Assembly: GCA_030727625.1 (NCBI GenBank)
Contig: JANRBI010000221.1
Span: 23,837 to 64,481 of the forward strand
Direction: 5' to 3'
DNA length: 40,645 bases
From: Salibacteraceae bacterium
GTDB lineage: Bacteria > Bacteroidota > Bacteroidia > Flavobacteriales_G > Salibacteraceae
The translations under genes were made by a program, and so were the position numbers. The notes under the pieces are model-generated. The model made no database searches, was not told the DNA's origin, and was given only the letters and a program-made list of their open reading frames with translations. Each line of letters begins with the position of its first letter. The stretch's first letter is position 1. This document shows positions 17,100-25,964 of this stretch, piece by piece.

Positions 17100-17132
17100 C
17101 AGACCTTTTTAAAAAGGGGGTCTGCTTTTTTT
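17099..17132 (+). terminator. Intrinsic terminator after hpf, overlapping the tRNA promoter
   Basis: GCAGACCTTTTT and AAAAAGGGGGTCTGC pair with three extra Gs bulged, followed by seven Ts. Transcripts reading through from hpf carry the whole hairpin. Transcripts started at the nested promoter would lack most of its left arm and should not terminate here. Confidence 0.8.
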
Positions 17133-17149
17133 GTTCATTGAATTTATAT

Positions 17150-17226
17150 GCCGGTGTAGCTCAGATGGCCAGAGCAGCTGATTTGTAATCAGCGGGTCGG
17201 GGGTTCGAATCCCTCCACCGGCTCCA
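17150..17226 (+). tRNA. tRNA-Thr (anticodon TGT)
   Basis: The acceptor arms GCCGGTG and CACCGGC pair fully. The anticodon arm GCTGA-TTTGTAA-TCAGC puts TGT at the anticodon, and the T-arm loop is GTTCGAATC. The discriminator is T, and CCA is encoded at 17224-17226, unlike the other tRNAs here. Confidence 0.97.
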
Positions 17227-17250
17227 AATCCATTTGGATTTAAAAACATC

Positions 17251-17332
<82 letters not shown>

Positions 17333-17385
17333 CAAATCGTTTTTTGAAATAAGTCTTCATTTAAAAGTGAAGTAGTAATATATAA

Positions 17386-17458
17386 GCGGGAGTAGCTCAG
17401 TTGGTAGAGCATCAGCCTTCCAAGCTGAGGGTCGCGGGTTCGAGTCTCGTCTCCCGCT
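17386..17458 (+). tRNA. tRNA-Gly (anticodon TCC)
   Basis: The acceptor arms GCGGGAG and CTCCCGC pair, and the anticodon arm TCAGC-CTTCCAA-GCTGA carries TCC. The T-arm loop is GTTCGAGTC. CCA is not encoded. Confidence 0.97.
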
Positions 17459-17493
17459 CTTATAAATTGTTCTTTTCGATAAAAAAAAATTAA

Positions 17494-17574
17494 AATGTTG
17501 TTTGATTAATCATCAAAGCAGCATTTATGTGTTCACGATGCTTGGGGTGAAAGTAAGGCCAAAAGCCACTTTCA
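17494..17574 (+). other. Two consecutive hairpins in the tRNA-Gly/tRNA-Thr spacer
   Basis: The 136-nt spacer holds two hairpins. The first (17494-17525) pairs AATGTTGTTTGAT with ATCAAAGCAGCATT around a 5-nt loop, with one bulge and one wobble. The second (17548-17574) pairs TGAAAGT and GGC with GCC and ACTTTCA around a CAAAA-type loop. Neither has a T-tract, so they are not ordinary terminators. They may guide processing of the tRNA-tuf transcript or be a small RNA. Confidence 0.5.
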
Positions 17575-17594
17575 TTTATCATCGGAATTAAAAA

Positions 17595-17666
17595 GCCGAT
17601 GTAGCTCAGGGGCAGAGCGCTTCCTTGGTAAGGAAGAGGTCAGGGGTTCAATTCCCCTCATTGGCT
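17595..17666 (+). tRNA. tRNA-Thr (anticodon GGT)
   Basis: The acceptor arms GCCGATG and CATTGGC pair with one G-T wobble. The anticodon arm CTTCC-TTGGTAA-GGAAG carries GGT. The T-arm loop is GTTCAATTC. It precedes tuf by 59 nt with no terminator between them. Confidence 0.97.
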
Positions 17667-17725
17667 CTTTTGATTTTTCAAATAAGTAATCTCAATAATT
17701 AAACTAAATAATAGCTAAATAAGTC

Positions 17726-18910
17726 ATGGCAAAGGAAAATTTTGATCGTTCCAAACCACACTTGAATATTGGAACAATCGGTCACGTTGACCACGGTAAA
17801 ACCACTTTGACTGCTGCAATCACTACAGTTCTTGCTAAAAAAGGTTTTTCTGAGATGCGTTCATTTGATTCAATTGATAACGCACCTGAAGAAAAAGAAA
17901 GAGGTATTACCATTAATACATCACATGTTGAATACCAAACAGAAAACCGTCACTACGCACACGTTGACTGTCCTGGTCACGCAGATTATGTGAAGAATAT
18001 GGTTACTGGTGCTGCCCAAATGGACGGTGCAATCCTTGTAGTAGCTGCAACTGATGGGCCAATGCCACAAACGCGTGAGCACATCCTTCTTGCACGTCAG
18101 GTAGGTGTTCCTCAAATCGTAGTATTTATGAATAAGGTTGACCTTGTTGATGATGCTGAGCTTCTTGAGCTAGTAGAAATGGAAATCAGAGAACTGCTTT
18201 CTTTCTATGACTATGATGGCGACAATACTCCAGTTATTGCTGGTTCAGCTCTTGGTGGTTTGAACGGTGAAGCTGAGTGGGAAGATAAAATTATGGATTT
18301 GATGGCTGCTGTTGATAGCTACATTCCAATGCCTCCTCGTGATGTTGATAAGACCTTCTTGATGCCTGTAGAAGATGTATTCTCGATCACTGGTCGTGGT
18401 ACTGTTGCTACTGGTCGTATTGAGGCTGGTGTAATCAACACAGGTGATCCTGTTGAAATTATCGGTTTCGAAGAAAAACTTACATCTACAATCACAGGTG
18501 TTGAGATGTTCCGTAAGATTCTTGACAGAGGTGAGGCTGGTGACAACGTTGGTCTTCTTTTGAGAGGTATCGAAAAAGAAGCTATCAGAAGAGGTATGGT
18601 TATTTGTAAGCCAGGTTCTGTTAAGCCACACACCAAATTCAAAGCTGAGGTTTATATCCTTAAGAAAGAAGAAGGTGGACGTCACACTCCATTCCACAAC
18701 AGATATCGTCCACAGTTCTATGTAAGAACAACTGACGTAACTGGTGAGATTATGTTGGGTGAAGGTCGTGAAATGGTTATGCCAGGCGACAACTTAACTA
18801 TCGAAGTAAATCTAATCGCTCCAATCGCGATTAACCAAGGTCTTAAGTTCGCGATCCGTGAGGGTGGTAGAACAGTAGGTGCTGGTCAGGTTACTGAGAT
18901 TTTAGAATAA
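17726..18910 (+). CDS. tuf: Translation elongation factor Tu
   Basis: EF-Tu delivers aminoacyl-tRNA to the ribosome in a GTP-dependent way. The 394-residue protein has the G motifs [17 protein letters not shown] and NKVD, followed by beta-barrel domains 2 and 3 ([11 protein letters not shown] and [15 protein letters not shown]). It lies directly behind four tRNA genes and probably shares their transcript, as in the E. coli tufB operon. Its codons are noticeably more uniform (GGT, CGT) than in neighbouring accessory genes, as expected for very high expression. Only one tuf copy is in this window. Confidence 0.99.
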   Translation: MAKENFDRSKPHLNIGTIGHVDHGKTTLTAAITTVLAKKGFSEMRSFDSIDNAPEEKERGITINTSHVEYQTENRHYAHVDCPGHADYVKNMVTGAAQMDGAILVVAATDGPMPQTREHILLARQVGVPQIVVFMNKVDLVDDAELLELVEMEIRELLSFYDYDGDNTPVIAGSALGGLNGEAEWEDKIMDLMAAVDSYIPMPPRDVDKTFLMPVEDVFSITGRGTVATGRIEAGVINTGDPVEIIGFEEKLTSTITGVEMFRKILDRGEAGDNVGLLLRGIEKEAIRRGMVICKPGSVKPHTKFKAEVYILKKEEGGRHTPFHNRYRPQFYVRTTDVTGEIMLGEGREMVMPGDNLTIEVNLIAPIAINQGLKFAIREGGRTVGAGQVTEILE

Positions 18911-18929
18911 GACTAGTTAAATTATATAG

Positions 18930-18970
18930 AAGTGTGGAGTCAATTTTGGCTCCACACTTTCTGTTGTTTT
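18930..18970 (+). terminator. Hairpin after tuf with weak T-tract
   Basis: AAGTGTGGAGTC pairs with GGCTCCACACTT (12 bp with one wobble) around AATTTT. The tail is TCTGTTGTTTT, which is poor in continuous Ts. It may terminate only part of the transcription, so that secE and the genes after it are still reached from the tuf promoter. Confidence 0.65.
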
Positions 18971-19028
18971 ATAAATAGGTGTTTTAGTAGACTAAGTCTT
19001 GACTTAATTGCGAACCACCTTTAATCAT

Positions 19029-19101
19029 ACGGGTGTAGCTCAATTGGTAGAGCACTGGTCTCCAAAACCAGGGGCTGTGGGTTCGATTCCTACCACCCGT
19101 G
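19029..19101 (+). tRNA. tRNA-Trp (anticodon CCA)
   Basis: The acceptor arms ACGGGTG and CACCCGT pair, and the anticodon arm CTGGT-CTCCAAA-ACCAG carries CCA. The discriminator is G, as is usual for bacterial tRNA-Trp. It ends only 12 nt before secE, so it must be cut out of the secE-nusG transcript. Confidence 0.97.
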
Positions 19102-19113
19102 CAAATAAAGAAC

Positions 19114-19314
19114 ATGGCTAATATTCGAACATATATTGAAGAGTCTGTAGACGAGCTAACCAATAAGGTTTCTTGGCCTACTTGGACAGAGCTTCAAAGT
19201 AGCGGTATTGTTGTACTTGTTGCAACATTTATCGTAGCGGGCTTGGTTTATTTAATGGACCTAGGTTTTGGCCAGTTGATGGACTTAATCTACCTTAAAA
19301 TCTTTGGATCTTAA
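19114..19314 (+). CDS. secE: Preprotein translocase subunit SecE
   Basis: SecE clamps the SecY channel in the inner membrane. The 66-residue, single-span protein is the short form common outside gamma-proteobacteria. The amphipathic helix and conserved VSWPTWTEL stretch (residues 18-26) precede the span SGIVVLVATFIVAGLVYLM. The track's GTG start at 19099 lies within tRNA-Trp, so the ATG at 19114 (MANIRTYI) is the real start. nusG follows after 5 nt, the near-universal pairing. Confidence 0.95.
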   Translation: MANIRTYIEESVDELTNKVSWPTWTELQSSGIVVLVATFIVAGLVYLMDLGFGQLMDLIYLKIFGS

Positions 19315-19319
19315 TAGAT

Positions 19320-19877
19320 ATGTCAGAAGCAAAGACAATAACCAAAAAGTGGTACGTAGTACGTGCTATTAGTGGTAAGGAAAAGAAGGTAAAGGAATTG
19401 CTAGAAATGGAAATTGAGCATGAAGGTATGCAAGACTACATTTCACAAATTCTTCTACCAATTGAAAAAGTTTACCAAATTAGGAATGGAAAGAAAACAA
19501 GCAAGGAGAGAAATCTTTATCCAGGTTATGTTTTCATCGAAGCTAACCTAGTTGGTGAGGTTCCTCACATCATTAAGAACTTGACGAATGTTATTGGTTT
19601 CTTGTCTGATAAAAAAGGTGGCGAGCCCGTTCCATTAAGACTGAACGAGGTTAACCGAATGTTAGGGAAAGTTGACGAAATGGCTGAAAGCGAAGCCGAG
19701 TTGAACATCCCTTTTGTTGTTGGTGAGTCTGTTAAAGTAATTGATGGGCCATTCAATAGTTTCTCTGGAGTGATTGAAGAAATTAATGAAGAGAAAAAGA
19801 AGCTTAAGGTAATGGTTAAGATTTTCGGTAGAAAGACACCATTAGAATTGAGCTACATGCAAGTAGAAAAAGAGTAA
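19320..19877 (+). CDS. nusG: Transcription termination/antitermination factor NusG
   Basis: NusG binds the clamp of RNA polymerase, increases processivity and links transcription to Rho or to the ribosome. The 185-residue protein has an NGN domain (WYVVRAISGKEKKVKELLE onward) and a C-terminal KOW domain (VGESVKVIDGPFNSFSGVIE). LYPGYVFIEA is the family signature. It follows secE directly and precedes the rplK group by 52 nt. Confidence 0.98.
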   Translation: MSEAKTITKKWYVVRAISGKEKKVKELLEMEIEHEGMQDYISQILLPIEKVYQIRNGKKTSKERNLYPGYVFIEANLVGEVPHIIKNLTNVIGFLSDKKGGEPVPLRLNEVNRMLGKVDEMAESEAELNIPFVVGESVKVIDGPFNSFSGVIEEINEEKKKLKVMVKIFGRKTPLELSYMQVEKE

Positions 19878-19929
19878 TCAATTAATTAGGAGTTACACTA
19901 GTTGTAACGATTGAACTAAATATCAAATA

Positions 19930-20352
19930 ATGGCAAAAGAAGTCAGTGCACTTATTAAGTTGCAAGTAAAAGGAGGAGCAGCGAATCCTTCACCACCCGT
20001 TGGACCAGCGCTTGGTTCTAAAGGTGTAAACATCATGGAGTTCTGTAAGCAGTTCAATGCTAGAACCCAAGATAAACCTGGTAAGATTTTACCAGTTGTT
20101 ATCACCGTTTATGGTGATAAGTCTTTTGATTTTATTATCAAAAATCCTCCAGTTCCAATTCAGTTAAAAGAAGCTGCGAAAATTAAGTCTGGTTCTGCTG
20201 AGCCAAACCGTGTTAAGTCTGGAACAGTGACTAAAGATCAAGTAAAAGCTATAGCAGAGGACAAGATGGTTGACCTAAACTGCTTTTCTATTGAATCGGC
20301 TATAAGAATGGTAGAAGGCACGGCCCGTAGTATGGGTATTGCTGTAAAATAG
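19930..20352 (+). CDS. rplK: Large ribosomal subunit protein uL11
   Basis: uL11 binds the GTPase-associated region of 23S rRNA and is needed for factor binding and the stringent response. The 140-residue sequence has the expected N-terminal proline-rich [20 protein letters not shown] and an rRNA-binding C-terminal domain. It is slightly shorter than the E. coli protein (142). A 6-bp inverted repeat (GTTACA/TGTAAC) in the 52-nt leader is too weak for me to call a regulatory site. rplA starts 6 nt after the stop. Confidence 0.98.
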   Translation: MAKEVSALIKLQVKGGAANPSPPVGPALGSKGVNIMEFCKQFNARTQDKPGKILPVVITVYGDKSFDFIIKNPPVPIQLKEAAKIKSGSAEPNRVKSGTVTKDQVKAIAEDKMVDLNCFSIESAIRMVEGTARSMGIAVK

Positions 20353-20358
20353 GTGATT

Positions 20359-21051
20359 ATGGCAACAGTATCAAAGAAAAGAAAAGAAGCTTTAGCTAAA
20401 ATAGAAAAGGATAAAGCTTATAGCCTTGATCAAGCGACAGTTTTGGTTAAGGAAGTATCTACAGCCAAGTTTGACGCTTCAGTTGACTTGGCAGTAAGAC
20501 TAGGAGTCGACCCTAGAAAATCAAACCAAATGGTGAGAGGTGTTGTAACACTTCCACACGGAACTGGTAAAGACGTTCGCGTTTTGGTTCTTTGTACTCC
20601 AGATAAGGAGGAAGAGGCTAGAGCTGCAGGTGCTGATCATGTAGGTTTGGACGAATATATCGACAAAATTAAAAATGGTTGGACCGATATAGACGTTATC
20701 ATTACTACTCCAAGTGTAATGGGTAAAGTAGGTCCATTAGGTAGAGTTTTAGGTCCTAGAGGGTTGATGCCAAACCCAAAAACAGGAACTGTAACTATGG
20801 AAGTTGGTAGAGCGGTTACGGAAGTAAAAGCGGGTAAAATCGACTTCAAAGTAGACAAGTATGGTATTGTGCACGCTTCCGTTGGAAAAGTTTCCTTCGA
20901 TGCACAAAAAATAGCAGATAATGCTAAAGAACTGTTACAAACAATTATGAAGCTTAAGCCTTCTGCGGCAAAGGGTCAGTATGTGAAATCTATTTTCATA
21001 AGCAGCACCATGAGTCCAGGTATCTTGGTAGATAATAAGGTAGTAAGCTAA
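20359..21051 (+). CDS. rplA: Large ribosomal subunit protein uL1
   Basis: uL1 forms the mobile L1 stalk that helps release tRNA from the E site; in many bacteria it also represses its own operon by binding the rplK leader. The 230-residue protein has the signature [21 protein letters not shown]. The ORF track begins at a GTG at 20353 directly after rplK, but the ATG at 20359 ([12 protein letters not shown]) fits the family start. The gap to rplJ is 25 nt. Confidence 0.98.
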   Translation: MATVSKKRKEALAKIEKDKAYSLDQATVLVKEVSTAKFDASVDLAVRLGVDPRKSNQMVRGVVTLPHGTGKDVRVLVLCTPDKEEEARAAGADHVGLDEYIDKIKNGWTDIDVIITTPSVMGKVGPLGRVLGPRGLMPNPKTGTVTMEVGRAVTEVKAGKIDFKVDKYGIVHASVGKVSFDAQKIADNAKELLQTIMKLKPSAAKGQYVKSIFISSTMSPGILVDNKVVS

Positions 21052-21076
21052 TAATTTAAACTTAATCATTAGTAAG

Positions 21077-21601
21077 ATGACACGTGAACAAAAAGATGCT
21101 CTAATTAGTGATCTTGCTGACCGATTGGGTAAGAGTGAGGTTGTCTATTTAACTGACATCAACAGTTTAAACTCTGAAGATTCTAGCAAACTACGCAGAT
21201 TGTGCTTCCAGCGAGATGTGAAATTGCAAGTTGTGAAAAACACATTACTAGCTCAGGCTATGTCACGTGTTGAAGGCAAGAATTATGGAGAACTTGTAGG
21301 TGTGCTAAAAGGTAACACAGGATTGATGACAGCTGAAATGGGCTCTGTGCCTGCTAAGTTGATCAAAGAATTCAGAAAAAAGTCTGGTAAACCAATTCTT
21401 AAAGGGGCGTATATCGAAGAGGCTATCTTCATCGGTGACGATCAATTGGAGGCGTTGGCTACACTTAAGACCAAAGATGAATTGGTTGGTGACATCATCG
21501 CTCTTCTTCAATCACCTGCTAAGAATGTCATTTCTGGACTGAAGTCCGGTGGTGCAATTATCGCAGGTCTTGTCAAAACACTACAAGAGAGAGAATCTTA
21601 A
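21077..21601 (+). CDS. rplJ: Large ribosomal subunit protein uL10
   Basis: uL10 is the base of the stalk that carries bL12 dimers and binds 23S rRNA beside uL11. The 174-residue length is normal. The N-terminal rRNA-binding domain contains LRRLCFQRDVKLQVVKNTLL, and the C-terminal helix that holds bL12 follows residue 135. The 25-nt spacer before it is too short for a separate L10-type leader of the E. coli kind, so any such control would have to use sequence inside rplA. Confidence 0.97.
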   Translation: MTREQKDALISDLADRLGKSEVVYLTDINSLNSEDSSKLRRLCFQRDVKLQVVKNTLLAQAMSRVEGKNYGELVGVLKGNTGLMTAEMGSVPAKLIKEFRKKSGKPILKGAYIEEAIFIGDDQLEALATLKTKDELVGDIIALLQSPAKNVISGLKSGGAIIAGLVKTLQERES

Positions 21602-21646
21602 TTTTTTTTAATTAGAACTTAGGTTAAACATTAATATTTCGACAAA

Positions 21647-22024
21647 ATGGCTGATTTGAAAGCTTTTGCAGAGCAACTAGTAAACCTTACTGTAAAAGAG
21701 GTAAACGAACTTGCAACAATTCTTAAAGATGAATACGGTATTGAGCCTGCAGCTGCTGCAGTTGCTATGGCCGGTCCTGCTGCTGGTGGCGATGGCCCAG
21801 CTGTAGAGGAAAAAACAGAATTTGACGTAATCCTTACAAGCGCTGGCGCTTCTAAGCTTGCAGTAGTGAAATTGGTGAAGGAAATGACAGGTCTTGGTCT
21901 TAAAGAGGCTAAAGAACTAGTTGATGGTGCGCCAAAACCGCTCAAGGAAGGTGTTTCTAAAGACGAAGCTGAGGCACTAAAATCACAGCTTGCTGAAGCT
22001 GGCGCTGAGGTTGAGATCAAATAA
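21647..22024 (+). CDS. rplL: Large ribosomal subunit protein bL12 (L7/L12)
   Basis: bL12 is the multicopy stalk protein that recruits GTPase factors. The 125-residue acidic protein has an N-terminal dimerisation helix, an Ala/Gly-rich hinge ([18 protein letters not shown]) and the conserved C-terminal domain with [20 protein letters not shown]. It is followed by a long hairpin before rpoB, which probably lowers the transcript level for polymerase relative to ribosomal protein. Confidence 0.98.
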   Translation: MADLKAFAEQLVNLTVKEVNELATILKDEYGIEPAAAAVAMAGPAAGGDGPAVEEKTEFDVILTSAGASKLAVVKLVKEMTGLGLKEAKELVDGAPKPLKEGVSKDEAEALKSQLAEAGAEVEIK

Positions 22025-22041
22025 TTCTCAAACATAATTTT

Positions 22042-22090
22042 AGCACAAAGGTTTAGTCCTGACTCATGTCGGGATTAAACCCTTTGTGCT
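22042..22090 (+). promoter_or_regulatory. Long hairpin between rplL and rpoB, probable attenuator or RNase processing site
   Basis: AGCACAAAGGTTTAGTCCTGA pairs with TCGGGATTAAACCCTTTGTGCT to give about 20 bp with one bulged G and a few wobbles. The tail TTGTGGTTGTT lacks a proper T-tract, so it should be leaky. E. coli has an attenuator and an RNase III site at the same place; here the analogy is positional and structural only. Confidence 0.7.
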
Positions 22091-22124
22091 TTGTGGTTGT
22101 TCGTCTAATTTATCACTTGTTTTC

Positions 22125-25100
22125 ATGACCAAATCAAATATTCAGGAAAGAATCAATTTCTCAAGAACGCAAAATCAATTGCGTTATCCGGATTTTCTAG
22201 ACATCCAAGTACAGTCTTTTAAAGATTTTTTCCAATTAGAAACCTCACCTGAAGACCGCGAGAACGAAGGTCTTTTTAACGTATTCAGTGAGAACTTTCC
22301 GATTACGGATTCAAGAAACAACTTCGTTTTAGAATTCTTGGATTACTTTATTGATCCTCCTCGTTACGCTATTCCAGAGTGTATGGAAAGAGGATTAACA
22401 TACAGTGTGCCCTTAAAGGCTAAGCTTAAGCTATACTGTACAGATCCAGAACACGAAGATTTCGAAACTATTGTACAAGATGTTTATCTAGGTACAATAC
22501 CCTACATGACACCTCAAGGCTCGTTTGTAATAAACGGAGCTGAAAGAATTGTTGTGTCTCAGTTACACAGATCACCTGGAGTGTTCTTTGGTCAGAGTTT
22601 TCATGCTAACGGAACCAAATTGTATTCTGCGAGAATTATACCTTTCAAAGGTTCGTGGATAGAATTTGCTACCGATATCAATAGCGTCATGTACGCTTAT
22701 ATCGATCGTAAAAAGAAGTTACCTGTAACTACCCTTTTACGTGCGATTGGATACGAAAGTGATAAAGAAATTCTGGAAATTTTTGACCTTGCTGACGAAG
22801 TAAAAGTTAGCAAGTCTGGTCTTAAGAAAGTAGTGGGTCGCAGACTTGCTGCGAGAGTTCTTAAAACATGGTTTGAAGATTTCGTAGATGAAGATACTGG
22901 AGAAGTAGTGTCTATTGAGCGTAACGAGGTTGTTATTGACCGAGAAACTCTTATTGAAGACGACCACATTGAATTGATTCTTGATGCTGAGGCCAAGACC
23001 ATTCTTCTTCACAAGGAGAATGTGAATGCGGCTGATCATGCCATCATTTACAATACGCTTCAAAAAGACCCTTCAAACTCTGAAATTGAGGCGGTTGAAC
23101 ACATTTACAGAATATTAAGAAATGCTGAGCCACCAGATGAGGAGACTGCTCGTGGTATTATTGATAAGCTCTTCTTTTCTGATAAGAGATATGATCTTGG
23201 TGAAGTAGGTAGATACCGAATTAACAAGAAGCTTGGCTTGGATACTGATATGGAAAACCGAGTGTTGACCAAATTAGATATTATTAGCATCATTAAATAC
23301 TTAATCGAATTGATCAACTCTAAAACAGACGTTGATGATATCGATCACTTGAGCAACAGACGTGTTCGTACAGTTGGTGAACAATTGTACAATCAGTTTG
23401 GTGTTGGTTTGGCTCGTATGGCCAGAACCATTCGTGAAAGAATGAATGTAAGAGATAACGAAGTTTTTACGCCAATTGATTTGATCAATGCGAAAACTCT
23501 TTCTTCTGTGATCAATTCATTCTTTGGAACAAACCAGTTATCTCAATTTATGGATCAAACCAATCCATTATCAGAGATTACTCACAAAAGAAGATTGTCG
23601 GCACTAGGACCAGGTGGTCTTTCAAGAGAAAGAGCAGGTTTCGAGGTACGTGACGTTCACTACACTCACTACGGCCGATTATGTACCATTGAAACACCTG
23701 AAGGACCAAATATTGGTTTGATTTCTTCATTGTGCGTATATGCTAAAGTTAACAAGCTTGGCTTCATTGAAACGCCTTATCGCAAGGTTTCGGATGGTCA
23801 AGTGAAACTTGAAGACATCGTTTATTTGAGTGCTGAGGAAGAGGATGAGCAAATCATTGCTCAGGCTAACGCGAAGGTGAGTAACGATGGAAGATTTTTG
23901 ACTGAGAAAGTTAAAGCGAGGTTTGAAGGTGATTTTCCTGTGGTTGAGCCAAGTGCTTTAACGTTGATGGATGTTGCTCCAAACCAGATTGCCTCTATCG
24001 CAGCATCTTTGATTCCTTTCTTGGAGCATGATGATGCTAACCGTGCATTGATGGGTTCTAACATGAGTCGTCAGGCAGTTCCGCTTCTTCGTCCAGAATC
24101 ACCAATAGTTGGTACTGGTTTAGAGAAATTGGTTGCTGAGGATTCAAGAGTACTAGTTTATGCTGAGGGCGATGGTGTCATTGATAGTGTAGATGCGAAA
24201 CAAATTATTGTTAAGTATGACCGCACTGAAGATGATGAGCTTGTAAGCTTTACAAACGAATACAAGACATATGATCTTATCAAATTCAAAAAGACCAACC
24301 AATCTACCACTATGACTTTGAGTCCGATCGTAAGGAAAGGACAAAGAGTGACTAAGGGGCAAGTTTTGTGTGAAGGTTATGGAACTGAAAAAGGAGAATT
24401 GGCATTGGGTCGTAACCTAATGGTAGCATTCATGCCTTGGAAAGGTTACAACTTTGAAGATGCGATCGTAATTTCTGAAAAAGTTGTACGTGACGATATT
24501 TACACAAGTATACACGTTGATGAATATGTTCTTGAGGTACGTGATACCAAGAGAGGTTTAGAAGAGTTGACAGCTGATATTCCTAATGTGAGTGAAGAAG
24601 CTACTAAAAACCTTGATGAGAACGGTTTGATTAGAGTAGGTACAGAAGTAAAGGAAGGCGATATTCTTATCGGAAAAATTACACCTAAAGGTGAAACGGA
24701 TCCAACTCCAGAAGAAAAACTCCTTAGAGCAATCTTTGGTGACAAAGCTGGTGATGTGAAAGACGCTTCATTAAAAGTTCCACCAAGTGGAAAAGGTGTT
24801 GTGATCGATAAGAAATTATTCTCAAGAGCAATCAAGGACAGAAAAGCCAAAGCTCAGGAGAAGCAATTCCTTGAAGAAATTGATAGAGAATATCAACGCA
24901 AAATTGAAGATCTACAATCGTTACTTGTTGAAAAGCTTTTCACAATTGTAAATGGTAAAACATCGCAAGGTGTATTTAATAAGTACAATGAAGAGATCAT
25001 TAAAAAGGGAACGAAGTTTACTCAAAAGAGCCTTCAAGGTCTTGATTATACTACACTTAGTCCTGCTGGGTGGACCACTGATGATGACAAAAATGTTATG

Positions 25101-25931
25101 ATCAAGCGCACATTGAATAATTACAATATTCAAGCAAATGATGCACTTGGTGTAATGAAGCGTAAGAAGTTCGCGATCACTGTAGGTGATGAGCTTCCAG
25201 CAGGAATTGTTCAGTTGGCTAAAGTTTACTTGGCTAAGAAGAGAAAGTTAAAAGTAGGTGATAAGATGGCGGGACGTCACGGAAACAAGGGTATTGTTTC
25301 GAAGATTGTTCGTCAAGAGGATATGCCATTCTTAGAAGATGGAACTCCTGTTGATATCGTACTAAACCCACTTGGTGTGCCATCTCGTATGAACTTAGGA
25401 CAGATTTACGAAACTGTACTTGGTTGGGCTGGTAAAAACTTAGGATTGAAATTCGCAACGCCAATTTTTGACGGTGCTACTATTGACGATATTCACTCAT
25501 ACACCGCTAAAGCTGGTGTACCTGACTATGGTCGAACTTATCTTCACGATGGTGGAACTGGTGATCGTTTCGATCAACCTGCAACTGTAGGTGTGATTTA
25601 CATGTTGAAACTACACCACTTAGTAGATGATAAGATGCACGCTCGTTCAATTGGTCCTTACTCATTAATTACACAACAACCATTGGGTGGTAAAGCCCAG
25701 TTTGGTGGTCAGCGTTTTGGTGAGATGGAGGTTTGGGCACTTGAGGCATTCGGTGCAGCAAACATCTTGCGTGAAATCCTTACTGTTAAGTCTGATGACG
25801 TGATCGGAAGAGCGAAAGCATACGAGGCAATCGTAAAAGGTGAGCCTATGCCAGAGCCAGGAATTCCTGAATCATTCAACGTACTTCTTCACGAAATGCG
25901 CGGTCTAGGACTAAACATAACATTAGAATAA
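22125..25931 (+). CDS. rpoB: DNA-directed RNA polymerase subunit beta
   Basis: This is the second-largest subunit of the core polymerase and forms one wall of the active cleft. It has 1268 residues from the ATG at 22125 ([12 protein letters not shown]); the track's extra 13 residues start inside the preceding hairpin and are rejected. The rifampicin-pocket region at about residues 465-495 reads [11 protein letters not shown] then [13 protein letters not shown], with the residues of a sensitive enzyme. [19 protein letters not shown] and [20 protein letters not shown] near the C-terminus are diagnostic. Some Bacteroidota-type insertions are likely but cannot be delimited by eye. Confidence 0.98.
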   Translation: MTKSNIQERINFSRTQNQLRYPDFLDIQVQSFKDFFQLETSPEDRENEGLFNVFSENFPITDSRNNFVLEFLDYFIDPPRYAIPECMERGLTYSVPLKAKLKLYCTDPEHEDFETIVQDVYLGTIPYMTPQGSFVINGAERIVVSQLHRSPGVFFGQSFHANGTKLYSARIIPFKGSWIEFATDINSVMYAYIDRKKKLPVTTLLRAIGYESDKEILEIFDLADEVKVSKSGLKKVVGRRLAARVLKTWFEDFVDEDTGEVVSIERNEVVIDRETLIEDDHIELILDAEAKTILLHKENVNAADHAIIYNTLQKDPSNSEIEAVEHIYRILRNAEPPDEETARGIIDKLFFSDKRYDLGEVGRYRINKKLGLDTDMENRVLTKLDIISIIKYLIELINSKTDVDDIDHLSNRRVRTVGEQLYNQFGVGLARMARTIRERMNVRDNEVFTPIDLINAKTLSSVINSFFGTNQLSQFMDQTNPLSEITHKRRLSALGPGGLSRERAGFEVRDVHYTHYGRLCTIETPEGPNIGLISSLCVYAKVNKLGFIETPYRKVSDGQVKLEDIVYLSAEEEDEQIIAQANAKVSNDGRFLTEKVKARFEGDFPVVEPSALTLMDVAPNQIASIAASLIPFLEHDDANRALMGSNMSRQAVPLLRPESPIVGTGLEKLVAEDSRVLVYAEGDGVIDSVDAKQIIVKYDRTEDDELVSFTNEYKTYDLIKFKKTNQSTTMTLSPIVRKGQRVTKGQVLCEGYGTEKGELALGRNLMVAFMPWKGYNFEDAIVISEKVVRDDIYTSIHVDEYVLEVRDTKRGLEELTADIPNVSEEATKNLDENGLIRVGTEVKEGDILIGKITPKGETDPTPEEKLLRAIFGDKAGDVKDASLKVPPSGKGVVIDKKLFSRAIKDRKAKAQEKQFLEEIDREYQRKIEDLQSLLVEKLFTIVNGKTSQGVFNKYNEEIIKKGTKFTQKSLQGLDYTTLSPAGWTTDDDKNVMIKRTLNNYNIQANDALGVMKRKKFAITVGDELPAGIVQLAKVYLAKKRKLKVGDKMAGRHGNKGIVSKIVRQEDMPFLEDGTPVDIVLNPLGVPSRMNLGQIYETVLGWAGKNLGLKFATPIFDGATIDDIHSYTAKAGVPDYGRTYLHDGGTGDRFDQPATVGVIYMLKLHHLVDDKMHARSIGPYSLITQQPLGGKAQFGGQRFGEMEVWALEAFGAANILREILTVKSDDVIGRAKAYEAIVKGEPMPEPGIPESFNVLLHEMRGLGLNITLE

Positions 25932-25964
25932 GCTTTATCATTTATCCATTTCAGAAACATTGCA

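Noticed and set aside
18245-18697. Antisense ORFs of 150 and 107 residues over tuf
   Set aside because: They result from the biased codon use of EF-Tu on the opposite strand and show no protein-like features.
19099-19113. Five-residue N-terminal extension of SecE in the ORF track
   Set aside because: Its GTG start lies in the last acceptor bases of tRNA-Trp; the ATG at 19114 matches the family start.
19891-19907. Inverted repeat GTTACA/TGTAAC before rplK as an L1 target
   Set aside because: The stem is only 6 bp, and I see no resemblance to the L1 site of 23S rRNA.
21631-22035. 134-residue antisense ORF over rplL
   Set aside because: It mirrors the Ala/Glu-rich bL12 codons as Ser/Ala-rich sequence; it is not a gene.
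22086-22124. Thirteen-residue N-terminal extension of RpoB
   Set aside because: It starts in the hairpin before the gene, and the conserved N-terminus begins at the ATG at 22125.
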